Shown piece by piece: positions 37,560 through 49,600 of a stretch of 64,000 nt of DNA. The position numbers and the translations under genes were made by a program. A model generated the notes under the pieces. It was not told the DNA's origin and made no database searches. It saw only the letters and a program-made list of their open reading frames with translations. The DNA lies in NCBI GenBank assembly GCA_016490735.1, contig JAEMWC010000005.1:2573501-2637500 (forward strand). The letters are read 5' to 3'. Each line of letters starts with the position of its first letter. Positions within the stretch are counted from its first letter, which is position 1. The stretch comes from Pachyseris speciosa (lineage: Eukaryota; Cnidaria; Anthozoa; Scleractinia; Pachyseridae).

Positions 37560-37855
37560 TATATAAAACGCTTTATACAGAATAGTATAACTAAAATAAC
37601 AGACAGCAATCTAAGGAAGCGTGTAAGTTTTCGTGCAACAAACGACCAGGAAGTCGAACTAATACTCGACAAAATTAACCCAAACAAAGCTCTGGGGTAC
37701 GATCTTATTCCCTCGCGTGCGGTAAAGGCATCGGCACCATCTTTATCTAAACCGCTCAGTGATCTCATAAACACTATTATTTCAAGGTCAGAAGTTCCCG
37801 ATGAATGGAAAAATGGCCAGATTACACCGCTACATAAAAAAGATAGTGTGTTTCA
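37560..37855 (+). pseudogene. CR1/L2-type LINE reverse transcriptase fragment
   Basis: A plus-strand frame reads through the early RT region: SRAVKASAPSLSKPLSDLIN, then SEVPDEWKNGQITPLHKKD. This corresponds to the conserved P-x-W-K-x-G-x-I-T-P-L-H-K-K-D motif of CR1/L2-like LINEs. It is interrupted upstream by stops and ends abruptly before the RT catalytic motifs. The minus-strand ORF of 71 codons over the same bases is its shadow. The LINE 3' tail at 38203-38315 may belong to the same insertion, split by another repeat. Confidence 0.65.
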
Positions 37856-37949
37856 AATTAGAAAAGAATCTTTAAGAGCGTTTCAAGTAAATTGCAAATA
37901 AAATATTAAAGGCCGGTTTTGCTCATTCACTCATTTTTCTTAAAGCTTT

Positions 37950-38192
37950 GCAAGGAAATGTTAAACTTTTACACTTTTCTTCTCTGTTGTAAGAATTATC
38001 ACGATAGCAAAGCATTTTCAATTTACATTGAGCCTCCTGGGTGGCTGTGGTTGTAAGATATTTAAGTACGAGAACGGCTAAATTTATTATTTGGGAGCTT
38101 TATGACTTGTCCGTGCTTTCAATATTTTACCCGGGAGAATAGGGGCAGGAGGTACATGTGGAGCTAGAGAGGGGAGAGCGGGAGTACACTGC
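37950..38192 (+). repeat. Dispersed repeat 'R5', fullest copy
   Basis: The sequence from acttttacacttttcttctc through agcaaagcattttcaattt, ggctaaatttatta and ccgtgctttcaatatttta to gcgggagtacactg recurs. The first half is at 53084-53175, the middle at 54735-54785 (the two parts separated by inserted elements), and the last half at 59990-60084. It has no ORF. The class is unknown; it may be a non-autonomous transposon body or LTR relic. Confidence 0.65.
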
Positions 38193-38202
38193 GAGAAATA
38201 AG

Positions 38203-38315
38203 CTTTATGTCAGGCTCATATGTAGCCTTTAAATGTACTCCCGTCGGACCCGTCTGACCTTTTTAGCATCCTGTATAGTGTCTTCACTTAAAGGATTAAT
38301 AAATATGTATGTAAT
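38203..38315 (+). mobile_element. LINE 3' tail, 5'-truncated
   Basis: This matches the 3' end of the LINE at 41985-43280: agctttatgtcag, aatgtactcccgtcggaccc, agtgtcttcact, aaggatta and a terminal aaatatgtatgta. Two copies with the same 3' end show that it is the genuine tail of one family, ending in a TATG-type repeat. Confidence 0.75.
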
Positions 38316-38624
38316 TTGTATATTTTTACCATTAGTTCGATCCAGTGGTCTGAGGAAAACTAGTAAGTACGATTGGTCGCAGTGTAGGGCAGGAGGGGAA
38401 GAAAAATAATTTATCAGGGTCGGGAGCAACGCGAAGAAGGGTAATAGGCTCTCTTGTTCTCTGAATCTGAACAAGGTTCTACAGAAAAAAGAGGGGAAAG
38501 GAGCGTAGGTTGCAGAATCTCTGGGATAGCGCACGTCCAAATGCAAGTAAAACTGGAGGGAAGGGGGAATGAAGCGTTCCACGAACTGAGGTTTGAGGGA
38601 TCAGTATATTGCCTTGTACCACAA

Positions 38625-38718
38625 TCTCGTTCCCAGGGCTTTTCTCCGCCAGGAATCCCTGTCTCCGCCTTAAGTCTCCGCCGAGAGGTGGGCGGAGAAA
38701 AGTCCTGGGAACGAGGTT
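38625..38718. mobile_element. Short foldback MITE
   Basis: CTCGTTCCCAGGGCTTTTCTCCGCC on the left is matched by GGCGGAGAAAAGTCCTGGGAACGAG on the right, around about 45 bases. A reduced relative occurs at 53045-53083 (ctcgtccccagggc then cctgggaatgag) and a remnant at 47807-47838. Confidence 0.7.
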
Positions 38719-40600
38719 GCCTTCTACCAGTCCCTTGACATAATACGCATATACCGACTAGCAAGTCAACAAATGTTGATGAAGGTGACAGTCAAAAAAA
38801 GTCAAACACAGCAAGGTTTAAATTTAATTAAGAACTTGAAACGCCAAAGGATGGGGGGAGGGGGGTACTGCCTTATGTGGCCTAAACGGGTATTTGCCGT
38901 CTTTAATCAGCTTAAACCACATTGTAGGGAGGAGGTGAAATACGAATCACTTAAAAACGACTGCGTGGAACTCAAAGCGCCCTGGGGAAGAGGTTGGCCA
39001 ATACCAACATACGAATTCTATGATGTCAGTTACAAAAAATAGTTTTTGTCTGTGAAATGAAAACAAAAAATCAGGGGCACGAATAAAGGTCTCTTTTCTT
39101 GAACAGCGTTTCGAAATGGGAGGATTTTGTTTTAAACGGGGTCAGGGTTTGAAGACCGCGGCGGCACACCGCCAACCAAAGTCCCCAAAGTGACCTCCCC
39201 TCGAGGGACAATTGTTACGATTTTACCTTTCTCAGTAAGTCTGAATTCTTTAATAATAGTCGTGCTAAAAGTTTTCAACCGCGACTTGCCTATGAAAATT
39301 TTTGTCTAGACTAAGTGATACGTATCTTTCAATGTTATTAACATTCACCAATTCTTTCAAACATGTTACGAATAACAATGTGATTGTTTACAGCAGAACT
39401 GTATACATGATTAAAAAAGCAGCTTCCGCTAATTACTACACGAGGGACATTTTCGTCTGTTGGAATATAACAATCGTTGTAGTTCTTTGTTTGTAACTCT
39501 AGCCAAATTTGGTTTCTCTGATATGACATCAATGGTTAGTGCATGATTATGTTGGTTTGAATGCCCTGTGTCTGGCTATAGTTCCAAGTTTGACGAACAA
39601 GAAAATGGACAATTTGTCTGATAAATAGAGCAATTAGGTATGGTGGAAACAGATCTTAAAGGTATGATATTCCACTAACCACACTCCACTAAATTCCACT
39701 AACTCTTCCCGCTTCTGTATTACAGCATATTAACACGTGTCATTCAAAAAATTCGGTAGAGATCTCGGCTTGTAAATTAATAAATCGATATGTTTAGTTT
39801 CTCGATGCCGCAATGCGAAGGACCTTCTACCGATCACAAAGCAAGATATTATAGCTAATTCGAAATGGAACTACAAGGAAATATGACGTCTATATGACCC
39901 AGCTATATGTTTAATCTGTTTAATGTGCGTTAATTAATCTGTTCGAGATTTAACTTTGGTTTTGAAACCCAGATTACTTATTCTTCGGCGAATCACGCAT
40001 CGTAGCCCATTTTTAAGATTGATGAAATAAGACATGTTTGCAGTTAGTGTTGTGAAAGAATCCAACGCAATCTCGGCAGATAAGTAAACTGAACTTGATC
40101 GGTCGTTAACAAGGAAAGGGGAGCGAGGGGCTTGTTCAGGTGCGCAGAACTGTTCGAATGCTTGTACCGTCGTAAGGCCACGAAAGACTTGCAATGTCAA
40201 AAACCGAGCTAGGAGTTGAATTGATTTTTCTTTACAACGTTTCAATACAATTGCAGGTTGTCCCGAATACGTACGACGAAGATCTATTCTCATATAATAT
40301 GACATTTCGCGTCGTCACTTTGCGTACCAAATTTCACTAAAATGTCCACATATGTTATTGCATTGGTTGCACGTGAGCGCTGTATATAAAATTTGCTTTT
40401 AGTATTTTCGATGTAAAAACCTCACGACTTCTGGATTTAAGGCTACCATTCACGGTGGCGGGATCCAGGGATTGTTTATTTGACTTAATTTCTGCCTTCC
40501 TGTTTAAAAAAACCCAAGCCCAGCAAAATGTGGTAAGCTATGATTTGTCAAAGTGAGAGTTCACAGGAAAAATTTCTCGTCCCGATTAATCGAACTGAGG
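38719..40600. other. Intergenic, no supported gene
   Basis: Holds a minus-strand ORF of 123 codons at 39934-40305 without a recognisable motif, and other short ORFs. A G-rich segment at 38848-39200 (ggggggaggggggtactgcc) resembles the MITE family at 7046-7453 and is probably a decayed copy. Confidence 0.35.
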
Positions 40601-40619
40601 TAACTTCCAGGATGTGAGA

Positions 40620-40626
40620 TATATAA
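40620..40626 (+). promoter_or_regulatory. TATA box of the SOMP-5-like gene
   Basis: TATATAA lies 70 bases upstream of the ATG at 40696, leaving room for a start site around 40650 and a short 5' UTR. Confidence 0.5.
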
Positions 40627-40695
40627 CGAGACATAAAACGAACAGCTTGAGCGCAGTCGGACTGAAATTTTTTCTCCAAAATATTATCCAACAAA

Positions 40696-43600
40696 ATGCG
40701 ATCGCCTCTCAAGGTTTCGTTTATCCTGCTTTTCTCTGTGGTCAGAATTACAATCACTTCCTCGGCAGCCAAAACTACTCTGAACACTGTCAAGAAAGCC
40801 ATAGAATCTATGGAGGTAAATATGGGGAAAAAGCTTGATCGCATCATCGCGCTGTTAACCAACCCTTCCCAAGGTAAACATGGTAAACTCCGGTCAACAA
40901 TCACCGTTCATACAGTTGATAAATAAAGCGCGTACAGTGCGGGATGACCACACGTGGTTCGAGTCCTCGCATCGAGTTTACTCGCGGCACTCGCGCGCGA
41001 CGATCAAGTTAAAATGGCCACGCGAGAACTTGCGTCCTCTTGTAGTCGTCATTTTCTCTGCGTTATTTCTTGATTATGTTTTTAAATTATTTTTTTCTGC
41101 ACTTGCAGGCTCGACCTTTGCTTCGTGTAAGGAAATTTACAACAAACAAGGGTAAGTTTAAAGTACAAAAAGGCACTCAAGAAACTTTGGCGTGGCTTGA
41201 TTCGTCGTACAACGTGCTGAATGTGTGCAGTCTAAATCTTGCCAAGGAAATTATTGTTTTTCCCTAAACTGAAAATTTTCAGTTTAAATTAGAACTGGAA
41301 ACGCATTGGACCACTTTCTCGCGTCTTGAAGACACTCTACAGTTTTGTACATTTCTATCAGTTTACAATAAAAATCCGCACATACTAAAAGGAGCGTACA
41401 CTTTACCCACTCATTTGGAAGGCTTCATATATGTTACTCGTAAATATTTTAAGGGGTAAAACCCACTTGAAATGGTCAATGAAGTAATTAAATGTGTTAG
41501 GCATTCTTTATCCAGACAAGAGAAAAGAGATAATCCTGCTTTTTTTGTAACTGTTGTCTCCACGTACTTGACCTTACGTCCTTCATTCTGATAATTAATG
41601 CAGTTATTTCTATAATATTCCCCACCCCTGTAATATTGCCAACCTCTGTTCGTTCTTTCAGGGCTCGACGAAATGGAGCTTATTCCCTTCAAATGTCTCG
41701 TTATGGGAAGGTTTCTGTGTACTGTCACATGACACGCCATGGCCTTGGAGCATGCGGAGGTGGTGGATGGACGCTGGTCATGAAAACTGATGGCCATAAG
41801 GTTAAACAGCAATTTGTTAATCCTCGATTATAGACCTCTGATGAATATATTCGGAAATTTTCCAAAATGAAAAGAATTAAGATCGGCACGTTGCATGGTC
41901 ATGCTAACACCTCGACATGCGGTACATGCGGTACAGATAGCCGTATAGACTTCTCAATATTCCTTTCCACCGAAATCCTCTATTGATGAAGTTTAAAAGT
42001 TCTGTGCTTCTGTAGACAAACTGTTTGCAAGTCATTCACCTAATTACCCTCAAGTACTAATCAGAGTGAAGATATTAACCTCCCTGGCATAAATTGGGAA
42101 AGCATGTCAGTTAACTCTCAAACAGATGTCTCTATTTCATTAACTTTATTGGATTGTCTCCACTTAAACAATTTAATCCAGCTTGTTGAAAAACCCACGA
42201 GGGGAAACAACATCCTGGACTTATTGCTCACATCAAATCCTAACATAGCAACAAATGAGCTTCTTGTACCTAGCTCTAACTTAAATTGCAAGATAAAGCT
42301 GTTTGCTGATGACGCTGTAAGGTATCTTGAAATCCTGAGTTCTCAGGATGAAGTCATCTTTCAAAATGACATTGACTCTATTACTGACTGGGCCAAAACC
42401 TGGCAAATGAGCCTTAACTTTGATAAATGCAATGTTATATCTATAACTAGATCCAACTCAGAATCGACCATTAGGTATCAGATGTCAAGAAAACCCCTAG
42501 GGATACTGAGTATCATGCCATAAGTTTCTGGGTATCTTTATACAAGATGACTTGCAATGGGCGGATACCCAAGTTAGAGAGGTCAAATCTAAAGCCTCAA
42601 AATCCTAGGCCTGTCACCTAGAAATCTATCCAGTTGCAGCAATTATGTTAAAATTCATTAGTTAGGTCATGTGTTGAATATGCTTCACCCTGTTGGTGTC
42701 CTTTTGAAAAACAGCACATAGCATCTATAGAATCAATTCAACTTGCTGCTGCCAGGTTTGTGTACACTGATTATTCTAGTTATTCTAGTGTGACAGGTAT
42801 GACATACTCTTTGGGTTGGGATAGTTTAGAAAAACGTAGAAATGTAGACTCAGTAACTATGATGTATAAAGTTGTTAGCAACTTAGTTCATATACCTCTT
42901 CCTAATTCTGTTCAGTTTTCATATTCTAGAACTCGAGCTAATCATCCTTATAAGTTTTTGCACATATTTGCTAATTTAAATGCAATTTCAAGCATTCTTT
43001 CTTCCCAAGGGTAATCTCCCTCTGGAACAGCCTATCTAGTGATGCTGTCTGCGCAGAATCAGTAAACTCTTTCCAAGCTAAGTTAATCTATTAAGCCTCA
43101 TGTAGAAACGTCTATATTAATTTAATTTATTTAAGTATTCTGCAATAATAATGATTTTTCTATTTAGCTTTATGTCAGTCTTATATGTCGCCCTTAAATG
43201 TACTCCCGTCGGACCCGTCTTTTAGCATCCTATATAGTGTCTTCACTAAAAGGATTATTAAATATGTATGTATGTATTTTTTTCACTCAGCGAAACTTCC
43301 ACTATGATTCCAAACTCTGAAGCAACAAGGTTGACTTCAACCTCCCAGGGGGGGGGAAACTTTGCTTGACAATCACGAGACCAAGTTGCCAAGCTACTGG
43401 AACACACCCTTCTCCAAGATCTGCCTCGGTATGAAGGTCGGAAATCGCATGAGATTCCTTGTCATCTTCAGGCACGCTAACTCCCTGCACTCGCTGATTG
43501 CTGATGGTAAGTACCGCGCAACCTCACTGGGTCGGAACACATGGAAGACTCTGATTGGCTCTCAGGCCTCTCTGCAGACCAACTGCAACATGGAAGGATT

Positions 43601-43796
43601 TAACGCTATGCCTGATCGTCATGCTTCTAGAGCAAGAATTGGTTTCCTGGGTAACAACGAAAATGACTGCAAAAGCTGTGACACTAGGATCGGGTTTGGC
43701 ACTGGAGGCTACAATGACGACTCCAACACGGGTGGAAACGAGGGTAGGTGGGGAGACAAACACATTAAAGCTATGGGATACATCTTGGTTCAATAA
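40696..43796 (+). pseudogene. SOMP-5-like fibrinogen-related secreted protein, exon 4 broken
   Basis: Four exons with GT/AG borders and consistent phases: 40696-40873, 41109-41151, 41662-41800, 43291-43796. Exon 1 encodes a signal peptide (SFILLFSVVRITITSSA) and a short helical linker. Exon 2 gives SCKEIYN. Exon 3 gives CHMTRHGLGACGGGGWTLVM, the GGGGWTLVMK hallmark of fibrinogen-related and intelectin-like domains. Exon 4 gives [47 protein letters not shown] and ends [13 protein letters not shown]. About 288 codons in all. The family includes secreted cnidarian proteins resembling Acropora skeletal organic matrix protein 5; a role in matrix or lectin-like binding is inference. Exon 4 has an in-frame TGA at 43318-43320 and a run of nine G at 43348-43356 that puts its two halves in different frames. 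Either it is a recent pseudogene or the sequence has errors. Confidence 0.7.
41985..43280 (+). mobile_element. CR1/L2-type LINE, internally deleted, inside the SOMP-5-like gene
   Basis: Starts with the end of the endonuclease domain (DINLPGINWESM, then PTRGNNILDLLLTSNPNIA). It joins directly to the RT catalytic segment (KLFADDAVRYLEI, with the ADD of motif C, then TDWAKTWQMSLNFDKCNVI) and the C-terminal part (CVEYASPCWCPFEKQHIASI, LAAARFVYTDYSSYSS). The RT fingers and palm in between are missing. The 3' end matches 38203-38315 and stops in a tatgtatgtatg repeat at 43280, ten bases before exon 4. It lies in intron 3 in sense orientation. Stops and shifts show that it is dead. Confidence 0.8.
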
Positions 43797-43961
43797 CAGT
43801 CAAAAACAACTTAGTTTTTTTGTGCTTTTTACCATGCACGACCTCGTTTTTTAACAAGAAATGTAACTAGCCGAAAAACTAAAGTTAGAAAAAGTCCGGT
43901 TTTATCTAAACTAAATCAGCAAACGTAGCACTAAAATATGTATGTGATTTCTTGAGAAACA

Positions 43962-43967
43962 AATAAA
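43962..43967 (+). terminator. Poly(A) signal of the SOMP-5-like gene
   Basis: AATAAA about 165 bases beyond the stop codon of exon 4. Confidence 0.5.
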
Positions 43968-44120
43968 TTGATGATGGGAATGCACGGAGCCTTGTTGGTG
44001 GTTGCTCAAACTTATTTATACAATGGTTCGGTAATTGAAGAGTTGGCAAATGAACGATAAACGGAGTAATGGCTGCTCAGTGTTTACAGGGCAGCAAATT
44101 TTATTTTGTTGAGTGTCACT

Positions 44121-44404
44121 TAATAATAATAATAATATTTATTTATATGGCGCAAATTCAATTATACAATTTTCAAATGCGCCTCACATATATGAAATCA
44201 AATCAACTCTAAATAAATCAAATCAAATCAAATCAAATGTTGGTTTTTGTGGAGAGGGGAAAACCGGAGTACCCGGAGAAAAACCTCTCGGAGCAGAGTA
44301 GAGAACCAACAAACTCAGCCCACTTATGACGCCGAGTCCGGGAATCGAACCCGGGCCACATTGGTGGAAGGCGAGCGCTCTCACCGCTGCGCCAACCCTG
44401 CTCC
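44121..44404 (-). mobile_element. tRNA-derived SINE, second copy
   Basis: Same family and orientation as 5784-6058. The head has GGTTGGCGCAGCGGTGAGAG (A box) and GGTTCGATTCC (B box), the body has GGTTTTTCTCCGGGTACTCC, and the tail is an ATT repeat at 44121-44138. A private (AATCA)n expansion lies at 44190-44238. ORFs of 60-101 codons across it are incidental. Confidence 0.8.
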
Positions 44405-45138
44405 CCACTTGAAAAAAACAGACTGTTGACTTGTATTTGGTGTAGCGCCACAGTAACTTGTGTGCAAAAGGCTAGGCTGAGAAAATAAAAAATATAAACT
44501 TTTCGATCCTTTACACTACCTAAGAAGGACAGGGACAAGGATTGCCCCTTTACGGAACCCTCCTCATCTCTAACAGAAGAATTCAGGAACGCTTAATAAA
44601 AATATTCGTGTGCTTACTTTACCGATTGACACATATTCGTAAAGCGCGAATGTTTTTAATTTTTCAAATTTAAAAGATGATAATTGAACCAGTGTAAATT
44701 TTGAGTCACTAGCCGTTGACAGTTCTAAACACTCAAATACTCATATAAGCATCAACTGCCCAGAGTCAAAGACTCTTCATGACGATTGCCTGACTGACGA
44801 CGGTTTGCCTTTGAAAAGGACCAATTCAGCCGCGCCGGTGAGGGTAGAAGGAGGAATTTAGTTTGTGGAATAGCATGTGGCTTGACTCGCGAAATGGCAT
44901 ATTTATGCGGAATGTAATATATGCAGAATGACTCAAAGAATTAATTCCAATGGAAGACTTATTAACTGTAGAAAGGGCGCGCTTTTCGGTTGAATTAATT
45001 CAGTGAGAGGCAAAACCAAAACCCACGTGCTCGCAATCATTTTCCCGCGCTTGGTGCCGGCTGCATGAATTGCTTGATTGCATGAATTCTGATTGGTTCA
45101 TTGTGCTGCTTGCTTCTGTTGCGATTGGCCAGCGGAGT
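44405..45138. other. Intergenic, nothing recognised
   Basis: No ORF with a recognisable motif and no clear repeat structure. Confidence 0.35.
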
Positions 45139-45316
45139 AATACACCGTTTAGCTACTGATCAGTTCCTGGTGAATTGTGGGTAGACCAGTCCCTTGTGGA
45201 GGCAAACGGCCATTTTAGGACATAATTTGAAATTGTAATTTTGACCGTTCGCCCCCACAAAGCACTGGATCTACCCACAATTCACTAGGAACTGATCATT
45301 AGCAAAATGGTGTATT
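45139..45316. mobile_element. Foldback MITE, 178 bp
   Basis: Left arm AATACACCGTTTAGCTACTG then ATCAGTTCCTGGTGAATTG. The right arm in reverse complement is AATACACCATTTTGCTAATG then ATCAGTTCCTAGTGAATTG. The arms extend to gtgggtag and cttgtggaggcaaacgg. No ORF. Confidence 0.65.
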
Positions 45317-46689
45317 GCCATAGTTTTGGCTTGAGAACACTCAATTGAAACCACCATGTAAGCCTCTGGTAATGTAATTCAATACACGTAGGTGCTTTAT
45401 CCAAACACTACGACCAGTGACCGCGGAAAGGAAGACACCTATTTTCTTGGATTGATTTTTAAGGGCTACAGATGACATGGATAATGCATGAATTTTACCA
45501 CTTTCAACTTGGCCAGCAGTTTTAGCTCTACTACTTTAAAATGGTCTCCGCAGTCCCTGCTAAGACACATAACTCATAGTGGGAAAAGTTTTGGTGAACA
45601 CCCCCATCTTTAGTCAGTCTTTCTTTATTCTACAAGCACATCGGTTGAGAAGTCAATCTTTAAAGGCCATATTTCATTACTTTCTGGTCTACAAACCAAA
45701 ATTAATAACTTAGATTACCTGACCCTAACCAAAAAAAGTGAACCTTACTTAATGTTCATCATAGTAACAACTTAAGATCGTAGCCGAGGGGAAGCCGGGA
45801 GGGGAAGTAACTTGCGCTAACAGTTGTGCTGTCCTTGAAACAAACATTTTCTGCTACACCTTCTGGAAGCCCAGATATTGATATCTGACGCACAGAAAAA
45901 GCAACAAAATTTAACTTTTAGACTGTCAACGGTCATTATAAATTCTCCGATTACATCATTCTTTCAAAATGTAAAAAACAAATTCCATAAACAGATATAG
46001 AAGGTGTCTCATGGAAACACAACCCTTGTGATCCATTAGCTCGTTCAATTATACCTGATGAGGACAAATTAAGAAAAAAAAAATACAATACTGCGGTACA
46101 GGTTGCACTGGAAAGAAAGCAAGCCAGAGTTCGTTTTCTTGGTCACCCATTTCTTGGTCTTAATTGTTGTTTATCGCTTATTTCAGTTATCAACAATCAA
46201 AACCTGAGGTGAAAAACAATCTAATGTTCAAAGATTTGCAGACGAGTCGCTCTTGTTTTTAACAGAAAAAGAAAAGAAAAGAGAAAAGTTAGGAACTGAA
46301 AATAAGAAAGATAAACATTGCTATAAATTAAGGAACGGAACATTTGATTTTTGCGGAGGGGGAGGGGAGGCTTGAGTAATAAATTTGCTCTCAATCTTTC
46401 TTTCGCGCTTTCTCATCCTGTGCAAGTTTTGCGTTTGGTCATCCCCACTGATCTCAAAAATAAATACCGGTAGTCCGTCCCTACTGGGAGCGTATAAATT
46501 GGGGAACAACTGTGCGAAGATTGCACTGTAAACAACCGGAGGTGCGTTCAGCCTTTCACCATTTCAACCCTGAAAAGTTTCAGTGTTTGTCTACACCTGG
46601 AGAAAATGTCCCTTCTTCTGCAAATTAATTATTCAAAAGACCTATGGATAAACCAGCCTAAAGTGGCTAATTTCAATTTCATTCATGAC
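45317..46689. other. Downstream flank of CFAP36, nothing recognised
   Basis: Expected to contain the CFAP36 3' UTR on the minus strand. The nearest canonical minus-strand AATAAA I found is about 45623-45628, roughly 1.06 kb past the stop, so a nearer non-canonical signal may be used. No other gene is visible. Confidence 0.35.
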
Positions 46690-49600
46690 TTAATCCTTAT
46701 CAATGACTTCTCGCTTCAAACAGTCCGCTAGAGCTCTGCGCATGGCTAATTTCTTTGCATCTTCTTCGCTGCTCTTGGCAGGCGGCGACTCAACCTGCTC
46801 TCCGGCGGTAACCCGACGGGCTGCTCGGGAGGTCGTCGGCCGAGCCTTCGGCTGTTTTTCGGTATACTTCGTCAAACTTTTCTCTCGCTCCTGCCTTTTC
46901 AGGGCAAGTAGCTTGTCTCGTTGTTGTTTCAGGTACTCGGTGCGCCTCTTCATTTCTTCTTGTGATATTTCTTGCGCCTGTTGTCAAACAACAAAAGAAA
47001 TTTTAAACAAATGAGTTTTAGAAATAATCACCGTTCACCGTTGGTTCCATGAGTTCGAGGATAAAATCTCGTGAAATCCCGTGATACTGTTCATCTCTCC
47101 ATCTGCTGCCCTGCATTCTGAAGTTTAATGCCAATATTTTTTTGTCGTGTATGATATGCATTCACTTGCACTGAATTTATTACAAGTTACTGTAAATGAG
47201 AATAAGGCATTAGTGCTGACTCAAAGGCTTTATGAATGTCACCTTGAGTACTAAGATTTTTTAAGATCTCGACCACTTACAGAATTCATTTTTGCTGTAA
47301 ATTTTGTTAGCCAAGCTCAGTGTATAAGGAACGCGGTGAGAGGACACTGGCCAATAAGGGCTCCTGCCAATAACGAATTACTCTGGCCAATCACAACAGA
47401 GGCAAATAGCGCAATCAACCATGCAGAATTTGAAGCAATTACATGTAACTGGAAAAAAGCGTGGGGACATGCGCGCATTCAGGTCGCGATTGGTTTTGGT
47501 TTACTTTTTCATTGGTTGGTAAAGTGGCGCAACGTTTGCCAACTAATCACAGAACAAAGCAATGCAAAACCAAAGCAAAGGAGAATTCTTTTCGACGCTC
47601 AACTGAAAACCGCCCATTCTCGTTTAATTTGGTTTTGCTTTACTCCGTTTTGTGATTTGTTGGCAAAACTCGCGCCACTTTCTCAACCAATGAGAAGCGA
47701 AACCAAAACCAATCGAGGCTTGTTCGCATCCACGCATTTTCCCGCCAACTTCGTGTACACGTGTTTGCCTCGTATTTTGATTGGTTAATTGCGCTGTTTA
47801 CCAATCTCGTTCCCGCCCAGAAAGACCCTGGGAAAAAGATTGGCTGTTTAGGTCCTTTGGGATTGTCCATGGCTACCACTACGATTTCAGTTTTGGGACA
47901 ATAAACTGGAAATCGCCCTAAAACAAAAAACAACAATGTGACATGTTTACCTGTGCTGGTTTAACCACAGAACTAGCTGCAGCATCATCTTTAGCACTTT
48001 GTTTCCACCCAGCAGCTGCATCAGATGTTGTGTCAGCAGCTTTCTTTGGCTGCCCAGACAGGGGTGGTAATCCTGTGCTCTTGGACTTTTCAGGTGGTTT
48101 GGTGTCCTGTGTTGGTGATTTGGCTTTTTGCAGGGGTTAGCTTGGGTGTCGGTTTATTCTCCACAGGGAAGGTCTTCAGTGCTGGTTTAGTCTCCACAAG
48201 GGAATTCTTAGCTGCTTGTTTGCTCTCAACTTCAGGGGGTTTGGAAGAAGGCTTCACTGTAGATTGTTTAACTTCATCGCATAATATTTTCAGCTTCTGC
48301 TGCTTGCTGCTTTTGATTCTCCAGTGAAATCTGAAGAGCTCTTTCTAATTCCTCTTGTTCTCTTTTGTCTTTTTCTGTTAACCTTAAAATAAGAAAGTGG
48401 ACAGACTTTCAGGTTTTGAGTTGGAATATGAAAAGAGAGTTTGCTGTTTTCAGGAATAAGATTATCATTAGTGAGTCTTACAAGCACTTTTTTTAACTTA
48501 ATTTGTTCGGTTAAGAAATGGGCATCTAATGGCTGTATCTGAGCTTTCAGAGGCTACAGAATCTTTTACAAGAAAAAATGAAGAAGAAAGAAAGTAAGAA
48601 GGAAGGAGGGAGGAATGAAATAAGGTAGAAAGGAGGGAGGGGTGGAGAAGGGAGGAAGGAAGGGGTGAAGGAAGGAGGGAAGGAGGGAGGAAGGAGGGAG
48701 GGCAGAAGGAAAGAAGGAAGGAGGGACGAAGTGAGGTAGGAAGGAGGGAGTGTTGGAGAAGCCGGAGGAAGGGAGGAAGGAAGGAAGGAGGGAGGGAGGA
48801 AGAAAGGAGGGAGGGCGGGAGGAAGGAGGGAGGAACGAAGTAAGGTAGGAAGGAGGGAGGGGTGGAGAAGGGAGGAAGGAAGGAAGGAAAGAGAGAGGGA
48901 GGGAGGAAGGAAGGAAGAACGAAGTAAGGTAGTAAGGAGGGAGGGGTGGAGAAGGGAGGCAGGAAGGGGTGAAGAAGGAAGAAAGGGAGGAAGGAAGGAA
49001 GGAGGGAGGAACAAAGTAAGGTAGGAAGGACGGAGGGGTGGAGAAGGGAGGAAGGAAGGGGTGAAGAAGGAAGGAAGGGAGGAAGGAAGGAAGGAGGGAG
49101 GGGTGAAGGGAGGAAGGAAGGAAGGAAGGAGGGAGGGCGGAAGGAAGGAAGGTGGGAGGGAGAAACGAAGTAAGGTGGGAAGGAGGGAGGGGTGGAGAAG
49201 GGAGGAAGGTGTGTAGAAGGAAGAAGGAAGGAAGGAAGGAAAAAAGGAGGGAGGGAAGGAGGAAGTAAGGAGGGAGGAAGGAAGAAGGAGAAGGGAGGTA
49301 GGTGGGGTAGAGGAGGGAGGGAGGAAGGAAGGGCTGAACAACAAGGGAAGGAAGGAAGGAGGGAGGGAGGGAGGGGAGGGGGGTGGAAGGGAAGAAAGAA
49401 AACAAATTAACAAATGAATAACCAAGAAACGTGTAAGAAGATCATCACAAAGACAGTGTGCAGGATAGGAAAATTGACAGACACAACAGCATTTGTGGTA
49501 TTTTGCTGTTATAGCAATGAGTCATAAAGATCCATTGGTAGCAGTGACCTTAAGAGAGAATAAAAACCCAATGATGGTGATTTTTACCTGGTAGTTTCAT

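Noticed and set aside
39934..40305. 123-codon minus-strand ORF as a gene
   Set aside because: No motif, no promoter or splice evidence, and a length expected by chance in a window this size.
41411..41812. 133-codon minus-strand ORF
   Set aside because: It is the antisense shadow of SOMP-5-like exon 3 plus intron sequence.
47336..47788. 150-codon plus-strand ORF
   Set aside because: It runs across both arms of the foldback MITE at 47403-47800, inside a CFAP36 intron on the other strand.
48581..49398. CRISPR-like repeat array
   Set aside because: There are no constant repeats with unique spacers, the units are graded purine variants, and the genome is eukaryotic.
48547..49425. Long minus-strand ORFs of 292 and 279 codons (and 72 on the plus strand)
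   Set aside because: They are translations of the homopurine minisatellite in two frames; the product is a Ser/Pro/Leu/Phe repeat with no domain.
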